Shown: piece by piece, positions 41,815-50,831 of the stretch
Layout of the letters: every line of letters begins with the position of its first letter
How positions within the stretch are numbered: position 1 is the stretch's first letter
Assembly (NCBI GenBank): GCA_040510375.1
Contig: JBEVJC010000008.1
Location: 186,001 to 250,000, forward strand
Reading direction: 5' to 3'
DNA from: JBEVJC01 sp040510375
Lineage (GTDB): Bacteria; Bacteroidota; Bacteroidia; Chitinophagales; Chitinophagaceae
DNA length: 64,000 nt
Made by a program: the position numbers and the translations under genes
The notes under the pieces: generated by a model
Database searches by the model: none
What the model saw: the letters and a program-made list of their open reading frames with translations, nothing else
Told to the model about the DNA's origin: nothing

Positions 41815-43254
41815 TCAACCCCGGTGAAACTCGTCTTTCAGTTTGTCGTACAGCCTGCAGTACACTTCGTAGTTGGGTTTGTATACATCCGGACCGTTTA
41901 CCGGATCAAGGACCTGACTGGTTTCCAGATTGCCGGCGGCCTGTTCCCATGACTCCGTCAAGCCCTTCACTTTCATCCCAAGGAAGATGGCCCCCATGGC
42001 CGATGCGTCCGCGTCCTGGGTGAGCCTGATCTTTTTACGGAGAATATCACCCAGAATGCCAAGCCAGATGGGTGAACTGATAAAACCTCCGCTTGCAAAT
42101 ACCGTATCAATGGTCTCTCCATTTTCCTCCAGGGCTTCCAGAACCTGTTTCAGGGAGAAAGAAATGCCTTCGAGCACTGCCCTCAGGAAATGCGCGCGAT
42201 TGTGCACGGAACGGATGCCAAAAAATACACCCTGTGCCCCTGCATCCCAGATGGGCGCCCGTTCACCATAGATATACGGAAGGAAGATTAATCCCTCCGA
42301 CCCCGCTTTTATCCCTTCTGCTTCCGCGAGTACCGTATTAAAATCAGTAATCCCTTCACCGTAAAATGAATCAATAAACCAGCGCAAGGTGATACCACCG
42401 TTGTTGATTGCCCCACCGCAAAGGAAGAAACCATCATCCACCACATAATTGAACAACCTGCCCCGGTAATCGGCCAGCGGTTTTTTATTCAGGATCCGCA
42501 CTGCGCCACTGGTCCCGATGGTCAGCGCCACTTCCCCTGCATGTATGGCACCGGTCCCGATATTTGCCAGCGCCCCATCGCTTGCACCGATTATATAGTC
42601 GATCCCATCACGGCTGGTCAAATGTGACACGGGTACAGGAGTCGACAATTTATCCCCCGTAATCCCAGCAAAAAACAATGATTCCGGATTCCAGGTCAGT
42701 TCACGGATATTGAACAAACCTGTTGCGGATGCAATGGAATAATCGATCAGAAATTCACCCGTAAGGTGAAACCACACATATTCTTTTATGGAAATAAATT
42801 TAAAAGCGGCAGCATATAATTCCGGCTGGGATTCACGCAGCCAGGTTATTTTACATAAGGGCGACATCGGGTGGACCGGAGTACCGGTTGCCAGGTAGAT
42901 CCTTTGCCCCTGCTCTGTACCTTTCAGTGATTCAGCGATGAGCCTGCTTCTTGTATCGGCCCAGGTCATCATGGGTGAAAGGGCAGTTCCCGATTGGTCA
43001 ACCACAATCAGGCTATGCATTGCCGAGCTGAGTGTTATACAGGAAAGATCTTTTTTAACCACCTGCAAAAAAGCAAGTGTAAGGAGTTTGTTGACGGCCG
43101 CAAGGATCTCTGCGGGGTCCTGTTCATGATAACCATCCCGGGGTTGCGAGAATGGATACGACTTTTTTTCAGACCAGACTGCCCTGCCCGCCCCATCTGC
43201 GATCACTGCCTTTGTACTGGTAGTGCCGATATCCAGACCAATGGTGAATGTCAT
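41815..43254 (-). CDS. gntK: FGGY-family carbohydrate kinase, probably gluconokinase
   Basis: 479 residues. The N-terminal phosphate-1 loop is 'TIGLDIGTTSTKAVIAD'. 'ITLSSAMHSLIVVDQSG', 'MTWADTRS', 'HPMSPLCKITWLRESQPELY' and 'FISIKEYVWFHLTGEFLIDYSIASATGLFNI' match the gluconate kinases of Bacillus and relatives better than xylulokinases, which usually have 'MHG' and 'QL' motifs there. The C-terminal domain has 'IGTSGAVR', 'YIYGERAPIWD' and 'FASGGFISSPIWLGILGDIL'. It would phosphorylate gluconate or a similar sugar acid with ATP. The neighbours rimO and ftsY give no pathway clue. Xylulose or another polyol remains possible. Confidence 0.8.
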   Translation of the reverse strand: MTFTIGLDIGTTSTKAVIADGAGRAVWSEKKSYPFSQPRDGYHEQDPAEILAAVNKLLTLAFLQVVKKDLSCITLSSAMHSLIVVDQSGTALSPMMTWADTRSRLIAESLKGTEQGQRIYLATGTPVHPMSPLCKITWLRESQPELYAAAFKFISIKEYVWFHLTGEFLIDYSIASATGLFNIRELTWNPESLFFAGITGDKLSTPVPVSHLTSRDGIDYIIGASDGALANIGTGAIHAGEVALTIGTSGAVRILNKKPLADYRGRLFNYVVDDGFFLCGGAINNGGITLRWFIDSFYGEGITDFNTVLAEAEGIKAGSEGLIFLPYIYGERAPIWDAGAQGVFFGIRSVHNRAHFLRAVLEGISFSLKQVLEALEENGETIDTVFASGGFISSPIWLGILGDILRKKIRLTQDADASAMGAIFLGMKVKGLTESWEQAAGNLETSQVLDPVNGPDVYKPNYEVYCRLYDKLKDEFHRG

Positions 43255-43279
43255 GTTTAGTTTTTAGCAGCCGGTTTTT

Positions 43280-44248
43280 TCAGACCGGCTTTTCCAGGTT
43301 GAACAGGCTATCCACGAATTCATGTTTATCAAAGACCAGCAGGTCCTCCATCTTTTCACCCACACCTATGAATTTTACGGGAATCTTAAACTGATTGGCG
43401 ATCGCCAGCACCACACCTCCCTTTGCTGTTCCGTCCAGTTTTGTAATGGCGAGTGCCGTTACATCTGTTGCAGCCGTAAACTGCCTGGCCTGCTCCAGCG
43501 CGTTCTGGCCGGTAGATCCATCCAGTACCAGCAGTACCTCATGCGGAGCATCGGGGATCGTTTTCTGTATCACCCTTTTGATCTTGCTGAGTTCCTCCAT
43601 CAGGTGGGCCTTGTTATGCAGCCTGCCCGCGGTATCTATCAACACTACATCACTCTGGCGGGACACGGCACTTTGAACGGTATCAAATGCCACCGCAGCC
43701 GGATCCGAACCCATCGCCTGTTTTACAATGGGCACCCCGGTGCGTTCACTCCAGATTGTCAACTGATCCACGGCTGCGGCCCTGAATGTATCGGCGGCTC
43801 CCAGTAAAACCTGTTTGCCCGCCTTTTTGAAATTATAGGCCAGCTTACCAATGGTAGTAGTCTTTCCCACACCGTTCACTCCCACCACCAGGATGATATA
43901 TGGCCGGGCAGGAAGGTCAGAATCGAATGCATAACTGTTTGATTCAGGTGCATCCACAAGGATCTCCTCAATTTCTTCCTGTAATATTTTATTCAGCCCC
44001 GAGCTGTCCATGTATTTGTCTTTCGACACACGTTTCTCAATGCGTTCGATAATGCGGATGGTTGTTTCGATCCCCACATCGGCGCCTACCAGCGCTTCTT
44101 CCAGGTTGTCCAGCACTTCTTCATCCACCGTGCTCTTACCGGCAATTGCCTTGGTAATACGGGCCAGGAAACCTTCCTTGGTCTTCTGAAGTCCCTGGTC
44201 CAGGCTTTCTTTTTCTTTTTTGCCGAATAATTTATTAAAAAATCCCAT
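43280..44248 (-). CDS. ftsY: Signal recognition particle receptor FtsY
   Basis: 322 residues, the short form without a long acidic A domain. The N helical bundle begins 'MGFFNKLFGKKEKESLDQGLQKTKEGFLARI'. The G domain has 'ILVVGVNGVGKTTTIGKLAY' (P-loop, ~121), 'GAADTFRAAAVDQL', 'VVLIDTAGRLHNKAHLMEEL', 'TKLDGTAKGG' (TKxD) and 'PVKFIGVGEKMEDL'. It docks SRP-ribosome complexes at the cytoplasmic membrane for cotranslational insertion. The ribosomal protein genes rpmB, rpmG and the DUF4295 gene lie directly upstream on the same strand, a common Bacteroidota arrangement, with a 127-bp gap in which I see no clear promoter. Confidence 0.97.
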   Translation of the reverse strand: MGFFNKLFGKKEKESLDQGLQKTKEGFLARITKAIAGKSTVDEEVLDNLEEALVGADVGIETTIRIIERIEKRVSKDKYMDSSGLNKILQEEIEEILVDAPESNSYAFDSDLPARPYIILVVGVNGVGKTTTIGKLAYNFKKAGKQVLLGAADTFRAAAVDQLTIWSERTGVPIVKQAMGSDPAAVAFDTVQSAVSRQSDVVLIDTAGRLHNKAHLMEELSKIKRVIQKTIPDAPHEVLLVLDGSTGQNALEQARQFTAATDVTALAITKLDGTAKGGVVLAIANQFKIPVKFIGVGEKMEDLLVFDKHEFVDSLFNLEKPV

Positions 44249-44375
44249 ATCGTAAAATTAAGTGATGCGGACCAGTAGCCGGCGGATATTCCTGAAACCC
44301 GCAGCCTGTCCGTTAAACGACAAAAGCCATCCGTAACCTACGAATAGCTTTTTATAATATAACAAAGGAACCTGC

Positions 44376-44549
44376 TTATTTCTGGGCCAGGAAATCCTTG
44401 ATCTTGTCCTTGTGAACGATTTGCTCCTTAAAGGTATAAGCGCCGGTTTTGGGACTGCGTACAGCCTTGATTACCTTGGTATAGTTCTTTGCTTCTGCAG
44501 AAGATTTAAGGTCTTTAACTTTCGCGTTCTTTGATGCTGCCTTTGCCAT
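44376..44549 (-). CDS. DUF4295 small basic protein
   Basis: 57 residues, starting at the ATG at 44549 and ending at the TAA at 44376. It is lysine-rich (MAKAASKNAKVKDLK) with the family core 'YTKVIKAVRSPKTGAYTFKEQIV' and 'KDKIKDFLAQK'. DUF4295 genes sit beside rpmG and rpmB across Bacteroidota, as here (48 bp after rpmG), so the product is probably ribosome-associated. No specific function is known to me. The N-terminal ~20 residues are longer and more lysine/alanine-rich than in typical members. Confidence 0.9.
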   Translation of the reverse strand: MAKAASKNAKVKDLKSSAEAKNYTKVIKAVRSPKTGAYTFKEQIVHKDKIKDFLAQK

Positions 44550-44597
44550 GATGCGGAATTGTTGTTGTAAATGATCTCACCGTAGTTAAACAGGTGA

Positions 44598-44780
44598 TTA
44601 CTTGATTTCTTTGTGAACAGTCACTTTCTTAAGGATCGGGTTGAATTTCTTCAGCTCAAGCCTTTCAGGATTGTTCTTTTTATTTTTTACCGTGATGTAA
44701 CGGCTGGTGCCCGGCTGACCGCTGGTCTTATGCTCGGTGCATTCCAGGATCACTTGTACACGGTTTCCTTTCTTTGCCAT
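44598..44780 (-). CDS. rpmG: 50S ribosomal protein L33
   Basis: 60 residues, full length. 'MAKKGNRVQVILECTEHK' and 'SRYITVKNKKNNPERLELKKFNPILKKVTVHKEIK' are diagnostic. The zinc-binding Cys pairs of the C+ form are missing: only one Cys is present (ILECTEH) and the second pair position reads 'FNPILKK', so this is the zinc-free (C-) type. It is transcribed after rpmB (60-bp gap) and before the DUF4295 gene. Confidence 0.97.
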   Translation of the reverse strand: MAKKGNRVQVILECTEHKTSGQPGTSRYITVKNKKNNPERLELKKFNPILKKVTVHKEIK

Positions 44781-44840
44781 TGTAATTTATTTGAAAATTG
44801 TAGATGCTTGTTTATGATACCTGATTCACTAAGAAGATGG

Positions 44841-45077
44841 TCAGACTTTTTCGCCTTTAGCACGCAGCTCCTTAATAACACTGTACAAACCATTCTTGTT
44901 GATCGTACGGATTGCTTCAGTTGAAACTTTCAGGGTAATCCATTTGTCTTCTTCTACCAGGTAGAATCTCTTCTTCTGCAGATTAGGCAGAAAACGACGT
45001 TTTGTTTTGATATTGGAGTGGGAAACTTTGTTTCCACCAATAGGAACTTTACCTGTAACCTGACATACTCTTGCCAT
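44841..45077 (-). CDS. rpmB: 50S ribosomal protein L28
   Basis: 78 residues, full length. 'MARVCQVTGKVPIGGNKVSHSNIKTKRRFLPNLQKKRFYL' is the L28 signature, with 'WITLKVSTEAIRTINKNGLYSVI' in the C-terminal part. Only one Cys (VCQ) remains, as in zinc-independent L28. It heads the operon rpmB-rpmG-DUF4295, probably continuing into ftsY. A consensus -7 box lies 35 bases upstream. The leader contains an inverted repeat (45094-45110) that could regulate it. Confidence 0.97.
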   Translation of the reverse strand: MARVCQVTGKVPIGGNKVSHSNIKTKRRFLPNLQKKRFYLVEEDKWITLKVSTEAIRTINKNGLYSVIKELRAKGEKV

Positions 45078-45093
45078 GATATTAACTGTTTAT

Positions 45094-45110
45094 TCCCGAA
45101 AATTTCGGGA
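45094..45110. repeat. Inverted repeat at the transcription start of rpmB
   Basis: TCCCGAAAATTTCGGGA has 8-base arms around one central base. It lies just downstream of the rpmB -7 box, at or right after the expected start of transcription. The 12-base string TATTCCCGAAAA, which includes its left arm (45091-45102), recurs at 45136-45147, where a -33 box would be. This looks like an operator with a second half-site, or a leader hairpin. Confidence 0.65.
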
Positions 45111-45112
45111 TG

Positions 45113-45120
45113 CAAAAGTA
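45113..45120 (-). promoter_or_regulatory. -7 promoter box of the rpmB operon
   Basis: TACTTTTG on the minus strand matches TAnnTTTG fully and is followed by C. No canonical TTTG lies 19 bases upstream; that position (near 45140) is occupied by the CGGGAA repeat. Confidence 0.65.
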
Positions 45121-45251
45121 AGTAAAAAGTTGAGATATTCCCGAAAAAAGACAAAAAATCTGCTGATTTATAAAGAGTTTTTTTCCCAGCTGTGGAAAGA
45201 AACGGTTTGGAAAAGGCAGGATCACGGTTTCGGGGGGAGTTTTCCCCTTTT

Positions 45252-46406
45252 TTACTTCGCTATTGCCTTACCTGCGCTTTCCGTCTGGTCATTCTGGTTT
45301 TTACTCCGGGATTTGATCCGGCTGCGTTTTTTTGGATTGACCATGGACAGGTCGTCACCCAGGAGCAGTCCCCAGGGTTTAAGTCCTTCCACACGTTCAA
45401 AAACCACTTTAATAATTGCAACACCCGGGATGGACAGGAACATTCCCCCTACCCCTGCCAGGGCTCCGCCAACCAGTACACCCACGATATTTGCAAGGGC
45501 ATTGATCCTGACCTTGGAGCTGACAATATATGGCATCAGCAGGTTATTGTCGAGAAATTGCACAATCACCAGGATAAGGCCAACCCATAACACGTCCGTC
45601 ATACTATCAGAGGTAGTCAGTGTAATGATCATACAGATTACAGATGCCACCAGCATTCCGATATACGGGATCATATTAAGGATTGCCGCCAGCAGGGCCA
45701 GGAAAAAAGCATACTGGATGCCGATGATAAAAAATCCGGCTGCATTGAGACCCGTCACCACGGCCATTTCGATAAGGAGTCCGACCATATAACCCTGGAT
45801 AATTGTCTTTGATTCTTCAATAACCTCCAGTACACTTCCTTTGTTTTTTTCGCCAAAGCTGTCGAGAAAAAACTTGCGGATCAGCCGCCGGTAGTACATG
45901 ATCAGGAAGGTATAGATGGGCAGCAGGATCACTGCCAGCAGCGAACCAACAGCCGAAACCAGTGTTGTTCCAACCACGCCGCTTCCCGAACTTTTCATAT
46001 CACTTGACGCTTCCTTCAGTGCATCTTCCTGTTGTTTGTAACTGATATTGAATTTATCGCTTACCCAGTTGCGGACTGTCTGCAGGTGATCCTGCAGGTG
46101 TTGTTTGATGGATGGCCAGTCATTTGCAAAATTTGCAATCTGGGAAGAAAGGAAATAGATAATCCCTGCAATGAAAAATAAGGCCAGCAGGATAGAAAGT
46201 AACATTGCCAGTACCTCGGGCAGGCCGCGTCGTACCAGCCAGTTACTGACCGGCAGCAGTAACATTGCCAGGATGATCGCAAAGAAAAGAGGAAGCAGGA
46301 TATCACCGCCAATGACCAGTAAAAATCCGATCATAAAAACCGAAAGCAGGTTCAGGCTGAATTTTGCATAATAAGGCAGGGTGGATTGACCGGGTGTGGT
46401 GCTCAT
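45252..46406 (-). CDS. AI-2E family transporter (permease)
   Basis: 384 residues. Seven or eight helices are visible: a hairpin pair at ~20-60 (LLSVFMIGFLLVIGGDILLPLFFAIILAMLLLPV), one at ~70-90, a long extramembrane helical region (~95-150), then 'LLAVILLPIYTFLIMYYRRLIRKFFLDSF', 'AAGFFIIGIQYAFFLALLAAILNMIPYIGMLVASV' (the family PYIG motif) and 'GVLVGGALAGVGGMFLSIPGVAIIKVVFE'. The tail is basic and cytoplasmic (KKRSRIKSRSKNQN). Members export varied small molecules or act as Na+/H+ antiporters; the name does not prove AI-2 transport. It is monocistronic and divergent from lpdA. Confidence 0.88.
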   Translation of the reverse strand: MSTTPGQSTLPYYAKFSLNLLSVFMIGFLLVIGGDILLPLFFAIILAMLLLPVSNWLVRRGLPEVLAMLLSILLALFFIAGIIYFLSSQIANFANDWPSIKQHLQDHLQTVRNWVSDKFNISYKQQEDALKEASSDMKSSGSGVVGTTLVSAVGSLLAVILLPIYTFLIMYYRRLIRKFFLDSFGEKNKGSVLEVIEESKTIIQGYMVGLLIEMAVVTGLNAAGFFIIGIQYAFFLALLAAILNMIPYIGMLVASVICMIITLTTSDSMTDVLWVGLILVIVQFLDNNLLMPYIVSSKVRINALANIVGVLVGGALAGVGGMFLSIPGVAIIKVVFERVEGLKPWGLLLGDDLSMVNPKKRSRIKSRSKNQNDQTESAGKAIAK

Positions 46407-46589
46407 GGGTATTGCAGGTATTTAGGTATTGTGGCGATGCGGTTTTTTTTGCAATCGTTGGCGGTTTGACCGACAGGATTGATCCTGCCATTACATCAAT
46501 AATTCTGCCAATGGCCGGAAACGATTTGGAACGGCGGGAAGTACCATTCGGGGCAGTTATTGTACGTGGTTGATGATCGGTTTCCCATT

Positions 46590-46621
46590 TTTGCCTGATT
46601 GGCTGTTTTCAAATAACTTTG
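46590..46621 (+). promoter_or_regulatory. Promoter of lpdA
   Basis: TTTG (46590-46593), 20 bases, TAACTTTG (46614-46621) followed by C: a full -7 box and a full -33 box one base beyond the usual 19-base spacing. It would give a leader of about 55 bases to the preferred ATG at 46683. Confidence 0.72.
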
Positions 46622-46682
46622 CGGCTCGTAAATGAAAACTGCCTACGGCGGAATTCCTATTCTTAATAAATCAATCATTACA

Positions 46683-48083
46683 ATGGCGTACGATGTAGTT
46701 GTTCTTGGTAGCGGACCTGGCGGTTATGTTGCCGCAATCCGTGCTTCTCAGCTGGGCTTTAAAACAGCCATTATTGAAAAAGAAAGCCTCGGTGGCATTT
46801 GCCTGAACTGGGGTTGTATTCCCACCAAGGCGCTGCTACGGTCGGCCCAGGTAGTCAACGATATCAAACATGCCGAGTCGTACGGGATTGAAGCGACCGG
46901 TACCCCCAACTTCGATGCAATTATAAAAAGAAGCCGCGGTGTGGCTGACAAAATGAGCAAGGGTGTAACCTTTCTCATGAAAAAGAACAAGATTGATGTG
47001 GTAATGGGTTTCGGGAAGCTGGTTGCAAACGGTAAGATCGAAGTAGAAAAAGATGGTCAGAAAACAACCGTTGAAGGTAAACATATCATTATTGCAACAG
47101 GTGGCCGTAGCCGGGAACTTCCTTCACTTAAACAGGATGGAAAAAAGATCATCGGATACCGCGAAGCAATGTCGCTGCCCAAACAACCAAAGAGTATTAT
47201 AGTAGTGGGAAGCGGCGCTATCGGCGTTGAATTCGGCTATTTCTACAATAGTATCGGCACCAAGGTGACGATTGTTGAATTCCTTCCAAAAGTGGTACCC
47301 GTGGAAGACGAAGAAATCTCAAAGGAACTGGAAAAGAACCTGAAGAAACAGGGAATCGATATACTTACCAACAGTGAAGTGACTTCCGTGGATACTTCAG
47401 GTGAGGGTGTGGTAGCTACAGTTAAGACAGCCAATGGTGAGATCAAACTGGAAGCCGATGTTGTACTGAGTGCTGTAGGGGTATCTGCAAATATTGAAGG
47501 GATCGGACTGGAAACACTTGGAGTGAAGACCGACAAAGGCCGAATCACCGTTGATAAGAATTACCTGACAAATGTGCCCGGTATTTATGCAATCGGTGAC
47601 TGCGTTCCTGGCCAGGCCCTGGCACACGTGGCCAGTAAAGAAGCAATTATCTGTGTAGAGGCAATTGCTTTTGGTGAAAAGAAATTTCAGCATGCACCCG
47701 AAGCGCTCGACTATAACAATGTACCCGGATGTACCTATTGTTATCCCGAAATTGCTTCTGTTGGATATACCGAAAAGCAGGCCCGCGATGCAGGATTTGA
47801 GATCAAGGTTGGCAAATTCCCGTTGAGTGCTTCCGGTAAGGCTTCAGCTGCCGGTCACGCAGAAGGATTTATAAAAGTAATCTTCGACGCCAAGTACGGC
47901 GAGTGGCTGGGAACGCATGCAATTGGTTATAATGTAACAGAGATCATTGCAGAAACCGTTACCGCACGCAAACTTGAAACTACACATCATGAAGTGCTGA
48001 ACAGTATCCACCCCCACCCGACCATCAGCGAAAGTGTGAAGGACGCGATTGAAGTGGCTTTTGGTGAAGCAATCCATCTTTAA
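46683..48083 (+). CDS. lpdA: Dihydrolipoyl dehydrogenase
   Basis: 466 residues from ATG at 46683. An in-frame ATG at 46632 would add 17 residues that are not found in the family and would start almost at the transcription start. FAD-binding 'YDVVVLGSGPGGYVAAIRASQLG' begins at residue 3. The redox motif is 'GGICLNWGCIPTKALLRSA' (Cys pair ~40/45), NAD binding is 'IIVVGSGAIGVEFGYFYNSIG', and the catalytic His-Glu pair lies in 'SIHPHPTISESV' near the C-terminus. As E3 it reoxidises lipoamide in the pyruvate, 2-oxoglutarate and related dehydrogenase complexes. No E1 or E2 gene is adjacent, so it may serve several complexes. Confidence 0.95.
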   Translation: MAYDVVVLGSGPGGYVAAIRASQLGFKTAIIEKESLGGICLNWGCIPTKALLRSAQVVNDIKHAESYGIEATGTPNFDAIIKRSRGVADKMSKGVTFLMKKNKIDVVMGFGKLVANGKIEVEKDGQKTTVEGKHIIIATGGRSRELPSLKQDGKKIIGYREAMSLPKQPKSIIVVGSGAIGVEFGYFYNSIGTKVTIVEFLPKVVPVEDEEISKELEKNLKKQGIDILTNSEVTSVDTSGEGVVATVKTANGEIKLEADVVLSAVGVSANIEGIGLETLGVKTDKGRITVDKNYLTNVPGIYAIGDCVPGQALAHVASKEAIICVEAIAFGEKKFQHAPEALDYNNVPGCTYCYPEIASVGYTEKQARDAGFEIKVGKFPLSASGKASAAGHAEGFIKVIFDAKYGEWLGTHAIGYNVTEIIAETVTARKLETTHHEVLNSIHPHPTISESVKDAIEVAFGEAIHL

Positions 48084-48202
48084 GGATATAACACAACAGA
48101 TGTGGTTATAACAACACAACAGTTGAACCAGAAGAAAGATTTAAAGGAACATAGATCCGGCTGATATCAGTACCAGACTGGTCAGCATCGGAAAGAAATA
48201 AA

Positions 48203-48240
48203 AAAGGTGCCGGAGTTTTAATTCCGGCACCTTTCTTTTA
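48203..48240. terminator. Bidirectional intrinsic terminator
   Basis: A 12-bp perfect stem (AAAGGTGCCGGA, 48203-48214, with TCCGGCACCTTT, 48223-48234) closes an 8-base loop. It has TTCTTTTA on the plus side and a TTTTTATTTC run on the minus side. It serves the convergent lpdA and pcm genes. Confidence 0.92.
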
Positions 48241-48293
48241 TCTACCTGTAAAATGTGCCCGTTTATCTGTTTAAGGTTAACCGGCACCAATCT

Positions 48294-48953
48294 TTAATTT
48301 GATTTACCCACCAGCATCGGCACAAACGAGAATGAATCAAAACGCTCTTCTTTAAGACTGCCGTCCTGCATCTTGGTAATTCTTGTCATCTGCTGGTCTT
48401 TATCATGATCTCCCAGCGGGATGATCATCATACCTCCGGGTTTTAACTGGCTGATCAGTTTTGGCGGAACAATATTCGCCGCTGCCGTGATGATCACCCT
48501 GTCAAATGGCCCATAGGTTGGCAGGCCCTCAAAACCATCTCCATAAAAGAACTTAATGGAATGGTACTTTTTCAGGAATAAAAACTGTTTGTTTATATCA
48601 AAGAGTTTCTTCTGCCGCTCAATTGTATACACCTGCGCACCCAGTTCGGCCAGGATCACAGCCTGATATGCACTGCCCGTGCCTATTTCCAGCACTTTCA
48701 TAAAGGGTTTCAGTTCCAGTAACTGCGTTTGATATGCTACCGTATAGGGTTGTGAGATCGTTTGTCCCTCACCTATCGGAAATGCCTTATCCTCATACGA
48801 TGCCTCTTCAAATGCAGAGTCCAGGAAAAAATGCCTTGGCACCGATCCGATAGCCTGCAGCACTTTTTCATTGCTGATCCCTTTTGACCTGACAATGTCG
48901 ACCATTTTTTTTCTCAGTCCCTGTTGGCGATATCCATCTTCCGTTGATCTCAT
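48294..48953 (-). CDS. pcm: Protein-L-isoaspartate O-methyltransferase
   Basis: 219 residues, the normal length. 'VPRHFFLDSAFEEASYEDKAFPIGEGQTISQPYTVAYQTQLL' is the PCMT signature for isoaspartyl peptide binding. SAM binding is 'VLEIGTGSAYQAVILAELGAQVYTIER'. 'YGPFDRVIITAAANIVPPKLISQLKPGGMMIIPLG' follows. It methylates isoaspartyl residues in damaged proteins, starting their repair, in the cytoplasm. It lies 18 bp downstream of the phosphohexomutase gene and is probably co-transcribed with it. Confidence 0.95.
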   Translation of the reverse strand: MRSTEDGYRQQGLRKKMVDIVRSKGISNEKVLQAIGSVPRHFFLDSAFEEASYEDKAFPIGEGQTISQPYTVAYQTQLLELKPFMKVLEIGTGSAYQAVILAELGAQVYTIERQKKLFDINKQFLFLKKYHSIKFFYGDGFEGLPTYGPFDRVIITAAANIVPPKLISQLKPGGMMIIPLGDHDKDQQMTRITKMQDGSLKEERFDSFSFVPMLVGKSN

Positions 48954-48971
48954 AAGGGCTGCAAGATATTA

Positions 48972-50696
48972 CTACAACTTCATATCAGCGATGATCGCTT
49001 TTATCTTTTGATCAAGTTCTTTATTCACACGGTCAAAGTCTTCCGGCTTCTCCAGTTTCTCACTCGTGCTGAAATAAAATTTGATCTTCGGTTCGGTACC
49101 ACTCGGCCTTGCCGAAATAATACTGCCATCTTCAAGAATGAACTGGAGTACATTGGATTGCGGCAGTTCGATCTTCCGGGTTTTGCCGGTCGACAGATCC
49201 GTTGCCACCTGCAATTCGTAATCAAGCAATTCCTTTACCGGTGAACCATTGATTGTTTTTGGCGGATTGCTGCGATAGGATTCCATCATCGCTGCAATCT
49301 GGGCCTGGCCATCCATTCCTTTTTTGGTGATGGAGATCAGGTCTTCTTTATAAAAACCATAACGTACATAAAGATCGATCAGTTTCTGGAACAGGGTGCG
49401 ACCCTTATCTTTTTCATAAGCCGCCATTTCACAGAGTAATGCCACGGCACTGATAGCATCCTTGTCGCGGATTTTATCGCCGATCATCAGTCCGAAACTT
49501 TCTTCCCCGCCAACAATATAATTTTCTTTGCCTTCTTTTTTCCGGATCATTTCAGCGATCCATTTAAAACCGGTCAGCACACGGTAACAGGCCACATCGT
49601 TGGCCTTTGCCAGTCCGTCGATCATACCAGTGGTAACGATCGTGGTAATGACCATATCATTAGACTGGTTGATACCCTTTGCCTTCCTTGCCTCCAGCAG
49701 GTAATTAAAAGCCAGCACAGCAGTCTGGTTTCCGTTCATCAGCACCCATTCTCCATGATTGTCCTTCACGCCAATACCCACACGGTCAGCATCCGGATCG
49801 GTACCAAGCAGGATATCGGCATCCAGCTCGCGTGCCTTGTTCAGTCCGATACTCATGGTTTCTTTCTCTTCAGGGTTTGGATAATGAACAGTCGGGAAAT
49901 CACCATTTGGCTCGCTCTGTTCTTTTACAATATTTACATTGGTGAACCCAAATTCTTCCAGCACAGCAGGTACAAGTTTTATGCCCGTGCCGTGGATGGG
50001 TGTATAGACAATTTTCAGGTCATGATGTTTTTTAATAACCTCGGGATACACACTTAATCCCTTCACCATTTTTATGTAGGCATTATCCACTTCCTGGCCG
50101 ATAATGGTGATATTTTTTTCACCTCCGGTAAACTTTACATCATCTACCGAACCGATTTTTTCCACTTCGCTGATCACATTGGTATCATGCGGTGGTACCA
50201 GCTGTGCTCCATCGTCCCAATAGGCTTTGTATCCGTTATATTCTTTTGGATTATGCGAGGCGGTACAGACCACTCCCCCTTTGCACTTGAAATGACGGAT
50301 GGCAAATGATAGTTCCGGTGTTGGCCGCAGGCTATCGAACAGGTACACTTTAATACCATTTGCTCCAAAAACATTTGCTGCAGTTTCTGCAAAGAACCGG
50401 CTGTTATTACGGCTGTCGTGCGCAATGGCCACACTGATGTCCCCGCCGGGAAATGAATTCAGCAGGTAGTTGGAAAAACCCTGCGTTGCCATGCCCACTG
50501 TGTATTTATTCATCCTGTTGGTCCCAACTCCCATCACGCCCCGCAGACCACCTGTCCCGAATTCAAGACTCCGGTAAAAAGCATCCGCCAGTTCGTCCGG
50601 ATTGGAAGATTGTAATTTCCTGATCTCATCCTTTGTTGACTGGTCGAAGCTTCCATTTAACCAGGTATTCACTTTGTCAAGGATCACTGCATCCAT
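48972..50696 (-). CDS. Phosphohexomutase (phosphoglucomutase/phosphomannomutase family)
   Basis: 574 residues, the long PgcA-like form. All four family motifs are present: the active serine in 'CTASHNPKEYNGYKAYW' (~144), metal-binding 'GTDPDADRVGIGV', sugar-binding 'VGGEESFGLMIGD', and phosphate-binding 'ARPSGTEPKIKFYFS' near the C-terminus. It interconverts hexose-6-phosphate and hexose-1-phosphate, so it supplies glucose-1-P (or mannose-1-P) for nucleotide sugars, including those used by the EPS locus at 7-33 kb. Exact sugar preference cannot be read from sequence. Confidence 0.92.
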   Translation of the reverse strand: MDAVILDKVNTWLNGSFDQSTKDEIRKLQSSNPDELADAFYRSLEFGTGGLRGVMGVGTNRMNKYTVGMATQGFSNYLLNSFPGGDISVAIAHDSRNNSRFFAETAANVFGANGIKVYLFDSLRPTPELSFAIRHFKCKGGVVCTASHNPKEYNGYKAYWDDGAQLVPPHDTNVISEVEKIGSVDDVKFTGGEKNITIIGQEVDNAYIKMVKGLSVYPEVIKKHHDLKIVYTPIHGTGIKLVPAVLEEFGFTNVNIVKEQSEPNGDFPTVHYPNPEEKETMSIGLNKARELDADILLGTDPDADRVGIGVKDNHGEWVLMNGNQTAVLAFNYLLEARKAKGINQSNDMVITTIVTTGMIDGLAKANDVACYRVLTGFKWIAEMIRKKEGKENYIVGGEESFGLMIGDKIRDKDAISAVALLCEMAAYEKDKGRTLFQKLIDLYVRYGFYKEDLISITKKGMDGQAQIAAMMESYRSNPPKTINGSPVKELLDYELQVATDLSTGKTRKIELPQSNVLQFILEDGSIISARPSGTEPKIKFYFSTSEKLEKPEDFDRVNKELDQKIKAIIADMKL

Positions 50697-50831
50697 ATTG
50701 TATAATTTTTATTCGTTGGTTTGAGGGTTTACTGATCCGGATCTGGCTTATAATCTGGTATAAAAACGTCATTATCCGGGGGTTGAAGTTATAGATTTTT
50801 GTGTTTTAAATCTTAAAAGGAAGCGGAAACG

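Noticed and set aside
41436..42023. 195-codon open frame on the plus strand across rimO and the kinase gene
   Set aside because: Both genes on the other strand have complete catalytic motifs, and this frame crosses their boundary.
43322..43807. 161-codon open frame opposite ftsY
   Set aside because: It is antisense to the conserved FtsY GTPase domain; no family features.
45252..46406. Assigning quorum-sensing (AI-2) export to the AI-2E family transporter
   Set aside because: The family name does not establish the substrate, and no lux-related gene is present.
46407..46589. Possible gene remnant between the AI-2E transporter and lpdA
   Set aside because: Short open frames on both strands have no recognisable homology and no promoter; treated as non-coding.
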